Source: an uncultured Prevotella sp. (GTDB taxonomy: Bacteria > Bacteroidota > Bacteroidia > Bacteroidales > Bacteroidaceae). From it: DNA of 10,399 nt. The notes beneath the pieces are model-generated. The model saw only the letters and a program-made list of their open reading frames with translations, was not told the DNA's origin and did not search any database. Each line of letters begins with the position of its first letter. The stretch's first letter is position 1. The stretch spans positions 1 to 10,399 of the forward strand of contig CAMGFM010000028.1 in assembly GCA_946055365.1 (NCBI GenBank), read 5' to 3'. This document shows positions 6,604 to 10,399 of this stretch, one piece after another. The position numbers and the translations under genes are program-made.

Positions 6604-6682
6604 AAAGTGCCGCTTTGCACCCTCTAAAGTGCCGCTTTGCGGTTGCCAAAGTGCCGCTTTTCGCACATTAAAGTGCCACTTT
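6604..6682. repeat. Array 2: four copies of the 13-bp near-palindrome at exactly 22-bp spacing
   Basis: AAAGTGCCGCTTT at 6604-6616, 6626-6638 and 6648-6660, and AAAGTGCCACTTT at 6670-6682. The period is exactly 22 bp, with three unrelated 9-bp spacers. Flanking GC often extends the dyad, for example GCAAAGTGCCGCTTTGC at 6602-6618. The array fills the gap between the rimM stop and the dxr start. It is the same family as the array at 943-1019. Confidence 0.93.
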
Positions 6683-6706
6683 GCATGCGCGCCATGCCTC
6701 ACATGC

Positions 6707-7228
6707 CTAAAGCGAGAGCAAGCCCTCGGGCAGCTGCATGGTGACAGTGCGCAGAGACGTGTCTATCTGGACTATGAGATCGTCGTTGGCAGGCACGAGA
6801 AGCTCGTCTCCCGACTTGGTGACAAGCTCAAAAAGCACGTTTACAGTGGAGTCATCCACCGCCCTAATCTCCCCCACGGTCTCGCCCGAGGCAGAGTCTA
6901 TGACATGATAGCCCACTATTGCCGCATAGGAGAGCGTGCCGTCCTCGCCGTCCGAATGTCCGCGCGGATAATACACGTCACAGCCTGTCAGCCTGCGTGC
7001 CTTGTCCTGGGTGTCAATGTCGCAAAACGTCACGAGGGCAGTCTCGTTTCCCTTGAAGCGATAGCTCTCCATGAAGAACGGCACGAGTATGCCGTCCATG
7101 TCAAGTATCAGATACTCCGCCTCATCACGGTCAAACACATCGTCGTCAAAGTGAAACGACACCTCTCCGCACACTCCGTGCGGCTTGCCGATGCGCCCTA
7201 TCCTGTAGACATCTTCTGTTTTTATCAT
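6707..7228 (-). CDS. rimM: Ribosome maturation factor RimM
   Basis: A 173-residue cytosolic protein that binds ribosomal protein S19 and helps mature the 3' (head) domain of the 30S subunit. The N-terminal RimM barrel starts with GRIGKPHGVCGEV (11-23), the family signature. The C-terminal PRC-barrel half ends with PANDDLIVQID (146-156) and the typical tail MQLPEGLLSL. Length is normal. It lies 96 bp downstream of murA and 171 bp upstream of dxr, with all genes co-directional. No Bacteroidota promoter box is visible in the murA-rimM gap, so it may be read through from murA. The gap holds AT-rich repeat blocks. Confidence 0.96.
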   Translation of the reverse strand: MIKTEDVYRIGRIGKPHGVCGEVSFHFDDDVFDRDEAEYLILDMDGILVPFFMESYRFKGNETALVTFCDIDTQDKARRLTGCDVYYPRGHSDGEDGTLSYAAIVGYHVIDSASGETVGEIRAVDDSTVNVLFELVTKSGDELLVPANDDLIVQIDTSLRTVTMQLPEGLLSL

Positions 7229-7260
7229 ACTGAGAGTTGGTTGTTTCGGATGTATGTCCG

Positions 7261-7303
7261 TGCGCTATATATAAATGTGCGCTGTATATATATAATAATG
7301 TGT
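7261..7303. repeat. Two AT-rich repeat blocks upstream of rimM
   Basis: On the minus strand two tandem blocks read ACACATTATTATATATATAC followed by AGC (7281-7303), then GCACATTTATATATAGCGCA (7261-7280). They resemble the ACACATTATATTATATAT units at 3769-3843, which lie on the other strand relative to their downstream gene. A short stem CGGA/TCCG (7247-7260) is nearby. A promoter role is possible, but no TAnnTTTG box is present. Confidence 0.5.
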
Positions 7304-7324
7304 GGGCATGTCCTCTCCCCCGCG

Positions 7325-8629
7325 TCACTCTCTGGTTATCACAGCTCCCAGAGCCCGCAGCCTTTCCTCAATGTTCTCATAGCCGCGGTCTATCTGTGCG
7401 ATGTTCTCTATGCGGCTTGTGCCTTTTGCGCTGAGCGCGGCTATGAGCAGGGCTATGCCTGCGCGTATGTCGGGACTCACTATGCGTGAGGCGCGCAGCT
7501 GTCTCTGCCTGTCATGGCCTATCACCACCGCGCGGTGAGGGTCGCAGAGTATTATCTGTGCGCCCATGTCTATGAGCTTGTCCACAAAGAACAGTCGGCT
7601 CTCAAACATTTTCTGATGTATAAGCACCGATCCGCACGCCTGTGTGGCCACCACGAGAAGCACGGAGATGAGGTCGGGGGTGAGACCCGGCCACGGCGCG
7701 TCGGCAATGGTCATGATAGTGCCGTCGATGAACGACTCCACGGTGTAGTGGGGCTGCTCAGGCACCACAATGTCGTCGCCCTCCACGTCTATCCTCACGC
7801 CCAGCCGGCGGAAGGTGTCGGGAATGATGCCGAGCATGTCCATACGCACGTCCCTGATGCGTATGCCGCCGCCCACGACAGCCGCCATGCCTATGAACGA
7901 GCCCACCTCTATCATGTCGGGCAGCAGTCTGTGGTCTGCGCCGTGCAGGCTGTCCACGCCGTCAATGGTGAGCAGGTTGGAGGATATGCCGCTGATTCTT
8001 GCCCCCATGGCGTTGAGCATGTGGCAGAGTTGCTGCACATAAGGGTCGCAGGCAGCATTGTAGATGACAGTGCGCCCCTCGGCAAGCACGGCAGCCATGA
8101 TGATGTTGGCAGTGCCAGTGACCGAAGCCTCATCGAGCAGCATGTAGGAGCCCCTGAGCCGCTCCGCCTCTATCGAGAAGACCTTGCGCTCACGGTCGAC
8201 GACAAACTTTGCGCCGAGCTTCTTAAACCCGAAAAAGTGAGTGTCAAGCCTGCGCCTGCCTATCTTGTCGCCTCCGGGCTCTGCCACCGACGCTTTGCCA
8301 AAGCGGGCGAGCAGCGGGCCCATGAGCAGCACACTGCCCCTGAGCATGGAGCAGCTCCTTATGTAGTCGTTGCTGTCAAGATAGTCGAGGTTGAGCGCAT
8401 CGGCGCAAAACGTATAGTCGCCGTGCGCATGCCTGGTCACCTTTACGCCCATGGCCTTAAGCAGTTCTATGAGGTTGCACACGTCCAATATCTCAGGAAT
8501 GTTGGCTATCCTCACCGGCTGGTCGGTAAGCAGGGTGGCGGAGATGACCTGCAGGGCCTCGTTCTTTGCGCCTTGCGGAGTGATTGTGCCGCTCAGGGTG
8601 TGTCCGCCTTCTATTATAAATGATTGCAT
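7325..8629 (-). CDS. murA: UDP-N-acetylglucosamine 1-carboxyvinyltransferase, Asp-type active site
   Basis: A 434-residue cytosolic enzyme that adds enolpyruvate from PEP to UDP-GlcNAc, the first committed step of peptidoglycan synthesis. The protein has the two inverse alpha/beta domains of the EPSP synthase fold. K22 and N23 (GAKNEA), R126, D319 (PGLTPDL) and R389 (SPDIRAG) match E. coli Lys22, Asn23, Arg120, Asp305 and Arg397. The catalytic loop reads PGGDKIGRRR (118-127), so D121 stands where E. coli has Cys115, the residue fosfomycin alkylates. The known Asp variant remains active and is insensitive to that drug. It follows the DUF4290 gene by 14 bp and precedes rimM by 96 bp, so it is very likely in the same transcript. 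Confidence 0.97.
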   Translation of the reverse strand: MQSFIIEGGHTLSGTITPQGAKNEALQVISATLLTDQPVRIANIPEILDVCNLIELLKAMGVKVTRHAHGDYTFCADALNLDYLDSNDYIRSCSMLRGSVLLMGPLLARFGKASVAEPGGDKIGRRRLDTHFFGFKKLGAKFVVDRERKVFSIEAERLRGSYMLLDEASVTGTANIIMAAVLAEGRTVIYNAACDPYVQQLCHMLNAMGARISGISSNLLTIDGVDSLHGADHRLLPDMIEVGSFIGMAAVVGGGIRIRDVRMDMLGIIPDTFRRLGVRIDVEGDDIVVPEQPHYTVESFIDGTIMTIADAPWPGLTPDLISVLLVVATQACGSVLIHQKMFESRLFFVDKLIDMGAQIILCDPHRAVVIGHDRQRQLRASRIVSPDIRAGIALLIAALSAKGTSRIENIAQIDRGYENIEERLRALGAVITRE

Positions 8630-8643
8630 ATATGTCGTGAGAG

Positions 8644-9237
8644 TTATTTTCTTTTGCGTTTCCTGTCCACGAACCTTGTCTCGGTGCGCTCAAACCTGAA
8701 GTTGTCGAGATTGAGCGTCACCTTGCCGCCAGTGTAATAGGCGAGATCGTCAGCCACCTTGGCATCATCAGACGAGCCATGCCCCCACTGCACGAGGTCA
8801 CGCTTCATCTGGTTGGCGACAAGTCTTGTCAGCTCCGTGCGTTCCTGCCCTTCGGGCATCTTCTTGAGTATGTCAAACATCTCAAACACCATGTTGCCGT
8901 AATGCCTCACCGGTATTCGTCTCATGGGATAGGGCAGCGGCTTTGGCCTTTCGCCCAGATGCCCTGCGGCAGACACGTCAAAAGGATAGTCTATGTCAAG
9001 CGCGAAGCCGCTCATTATGGCCACATGGTTCCACAGTTTCTGCTTATATTCGTTTGTCTCCCTTGCATGTGGCGTCATGCGCTCCATTATCCTGACGATG
9101 GTGTTGGCACAACGCTGCCTCTCTGCCCTGTCGGCGATGGTCAAGCAATGGTTGACCATGTCCTGCACCTCACGCCCATATTCTGGCATGACGAGTCGTT
9201 TGCGCCGAGTGTTATAATCCAAGCCTGGTATGTTCAT
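8644..9237 (-). CDS. DUF4290 family protein (Bacteroidota conserved, function unknown)
   Basis: A 197-residue soluble protein with no signal peptide or membrane segment. Its start, YNTRRKRLVMPEYGR at 8-22, is the signature of the DUF4290 family, which is found in Bacteroidota and has no established function. The middle is mostly helical and charged, with a conserved-looking YPFDVSAAGHLGERPKPLPYPM region spread over about 83-104. The C terminus ends in a basic run (192-197, RKRKRK), which may bind nucleic acid, though that is inference. A purine-rich AGGAAAAG stretch sits just before the ATG at 9237. It lies 14 bp upstream of murA, so the two are probably co-transcribed and share a link to growth or envelope building. 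The 136-bp inverted-repeat element sits immediately upstream. Confidence 0.93.
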   Translation of the reverse strand: MNIPGLDYNTRRKRLVMPEYGREVQDMVNHCLTIADRAERQRCANTIVRIMERMTPHARETNEYKQKLWNHVAIMSGFALDIDYPFDVSAAGHLGERPKPLPYPMRRIPVRHYGNMVFEMFDILKKMPEGQERTELTRLVANQMKRDLVQWGHGSSDDAKVADDLAYYTGGKVTLNLDNFRFERTETRFVDRKRKRK

Positions 9238-9249
9238 TTTCTTTTCCTG

Positions 9250-9385
9250 CTTAAGGTGGGTTCTGTTAATTATTCACACATTCTTATATAATCAAGGGGT
9301 GTTCATCAATCTCATGGCTCCGCCGCAGACATGCCAACAATATGGGTTGCCGTCAGCAAAGCCAATTAATAGAACCAACCCTAAG
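9250..9385. mobile_element. MITE-like 136-bp inverted-repeat element
   Basis: The ends at 9250-9271 and 9364-9385 are inverted copies matching at 19 of 22 positions (shared words include CTTA, GGTTCT and TTAATT). They enclose a 92-bp core with no gene. The size and layout fit a miniature inverted-repeat element without a transposase. A target-site duplication is not obvious. A structured RNA is the alternative, but the three mismatches do not favour either strand. Confidence 0.5.
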
Positions 9386-9445
9386 ATGTTTGCTGTGTAC
9401 TGAAATGGGGTTCAAAAGCCCCCGATGTAAAAAAATCGCGCCTCG
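9386..9445. other. Short spacer after tsaB
   Basis: A small GGGG/CCCC stem (9407-9410 with 9419-9423) lies about 25 nt after the tsaB stop. The T-run on the minus strand comes before it rather than after, so I do not call it a terminator. Nothing else is seen. Confidence 0.5.
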
Positions 9446-10135
9446 TCAGAGCAGCTTCTTTGACTCCTTGGCCACGAAATCCTTGAGATAGAAAGGCACG
9501 AAGTAGGCCACATCCTCACATTCGCCGAGAGCCATCTTGCGCTCCGCGAGCGGCATCATCCACTTGGCGAGCGGCTTTATGCCGTCTATGAAGCAGGCGT
9601 TGGGGTGGTCTATCACTCCCTTGCACTTCTCCGCGCCCTCTCCAAAGAAATACACCTTGCCACGGTCGAGGTATTCGCGGTAAGTATCGGCATCCACGAT
9701 GTCCGCACCCACGCCTCTCACCTCGCGCAGCGCACGGTCATAGACGGCAGAGTAGACCTCCATGCGGCGCGCGTCGAGCATGGGGCAGAGCAACGCCCCC
9801 TCCTCCACCGTCTCGCGCAGCAACACAGGCACCGCCATGAGCTGCAGCGTAGGCACGGAGAGCAGCTTGAGATCCTGCCCGAAGCACACGCCCTTTGCCA
9901 TAGACACGCCTATGCGCAGCCCGGTGTAGGAACCCGGCCCGCAGCTCACCGCCACAGCGTCGAGAGGTATGGCATGACTGTCGGCAAAGGACATCGCCTC
10001 TGCCACAAACGTGCCAAGCACGACCGCATGGTTGGGCCCGTCACGGTCTTCTTTGGAAAATATGCATGCGCCGTCCTGACTGACGGCCACGGAGCAGACC
10101 TTTGTGCTGGTCTCAATATTCAATATACATGACAT
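9446..10135 (-). CDS. tsaB: tRNA t6A37 threonylcarbamoyl-transfer subunit TsaB
   Basis: A 229-residue cytosolic protein of the ASKHA fold. With TsaD and TsaE it forms the complex that installs threonylcarbamoyl on A37 of ANN-decoding tRNAs. TsaB is the scaffold that binds TsaD. Visible landmarks are the N-terminal ILNIETSTKVCSVAV (4-18) and the family signature CGPGSYTGLRIG (65-76), followed by the helix VSMAKGVCFG. Length is typical of TsaB and lacks the metal-binding extension of TsaD. The start at 10135 is the only in-frame ATG giving the family N terminus. It has a 264-bp non-coding region upstream with a promoter-like box and several hairpins, and is separated from the DUF4290 gene by 208 bp. 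Confidence 0.95.
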   Translation of the reverse strand: MSCILNIETSTKVCSVAVSQDGACIFSKEDRDGPNHAVVLGTFVAEAMSFADSHAIPLDAVAVSCGPGSYTGLRIGVSMAKGVCFGQDLKLLSVPTLQLMAVPVLLRETVEEGALLCPMLDARRMEVYSAVYDRALREVRGVGADIVDADTYREYLDRGKVYFFGEGAEKCKGVIDHPNACFIDGIKPLAKWMMPLAERKMALGECEDVAYFVPFYLKDFVAKESKKLL

Positions 10136-10188
10136 GTGCGTTATTTATCTCTATTGTCCTTAACATTCTGACGAGCCTCATGCCCCTC

Positions 10189-10264
10189 TGCCACGGCCTG
10201 AGCGTGGCATGGCCCTATGCGACATGGCCTGCCTGACGGCAAGCCACGCCCGCTGACTGGCGTG
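10189..10264 (-). promoter_or_regulatory. Structured leader of tsaB with competing hairpins
   Basis: In the minus-strand RNA, in order: CACGCC/GGCGTG (10245-10264, 8-base loop); an 8-bp stem with a GUCA tetraloop (10226-10245, one G-U pair); and TGCCACG/CGTGGCA (10189-10209). The exact pairing GCGTGGC/GCCACGC between 10243-10249 and 10202-10208 would exclude the first and third stems. No T-run follows the last stem, so a transcription attenuator is not shown. Confidence 0.45.
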
Positions 10265-10284
10265 CAGGCTCTTTATATTTCTTG

Positions 10285-10315
10285 CAAAAATACAACTTAT
10301 TTGTCAAATAAACGA
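10285..10315 (-). promoter_or_regulatory. Candidate tsaB promoter
   Basis: Minus strand TATTTTTG (10285-10292) fits the Bacteroidota -7 box TAnnTTTG. At 20 bp upstream lies TCG (10313-10315), one mismatch from TTG. The predicted start near 10278 gives a leader of about 140 nt. A 15-bp palindrome, TTATTTG-T-CAAATAA (10297-10311), occupies the spacer and could be an operator. Confidence 0.55.
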
Positions 10316-10399
10316 TTATGGGCATTATTTATAATGATTTTTCAGACCTCAAAGCCGTGATTTCTTGACATAGAAAGCGTTTATTCAGAAAATATATAT
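10316..10399. other. AT-rich end of window
   Basis: AT-rich sequence upstream of the tsaB promoter candidate. No open reading frame, RNA gene or repeat is recognised. The neighbouring gene must lie beyond the window. Confidence 0.4.

Noticed and set aside
7514..8623. Plus-strand open frame of 369 codons opposite murA
   Set aside because: It is fully antisense to a well-conserved murA. The composition (excess His, Val, Ala) is typical of a mirrored GC-rich coding frame.
9407..9423. Intrinsic terminator after tsaB
   Set aside because: The stem is only four to five pairs, and the T-run precedes the stem in the transcript direction.

Overview
The window carries nine protein genes and the 5' tip of a 16S rRNA gene, all on the minus strand. 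The organism is a member of the Bacteroidota, most likely Bacteroidales and probably Prevotella-like. Support comes from the 16S start, the Bacteroidota-specific DUF4290 family, the Bacteroidota-style promoters (TTTG or TTG, about 20 bp, TAnnTTTG) before the rRNA and argR, and the protein sequences themselves. The genus is inference.

Layout in the direction of transcription (right to left). A 264-bp leader with a promoter-like box and three GC-rich hairpins precedes tsaB (tRNA t6A modification). A 136-bp inverted-repeat element separates tsaB from a DUF4290 gene, which is followed by murA (peptidoglycan precursor), rimM (30S maturation), dxr (isoprenoid precursor) and rseP (intramembrane protease). 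A repeat-rich 247-bp gap leads to a Bax-inhibitor-1 family membrane protein gene and a YeiH-type transporter gene, closed by a strong intrinsic terminator at 1770-1820. After that come argR with its own promoter and candidate operators, a 365-bp non-coding gap with a short-repeat array, a 64-aa PspC-domain protein, and the rRNA promoter, leader and 16S start.

The proteins are mostly conserved housekeeping functions: envelope building and quality control (MurA, Dxr feeding the lipid carrier, RseP), translation (TsaB, RimM, 16S) and arginine control. No defence system, prophage, CRISPR array, tRNA or full insertion sequence was seen.

The unusual content lies between the genes. Two separate intergenic arrays (943-1019 and 6604-6682) each hold four copies of a 13-bp near-palindrome, AAAGTGCCRCTTT, set 21-22 bp apart, with different spacers. 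There is also a MITE-like 136-bp element, a possible multi-state RNA leader before tsaB, nested inverted repeats before the Bax-inhibitor gene, and two ARG-box-like palindromes flanking the argR promoter. MurA carries Asp in place of the fosfomycin-target Cys.
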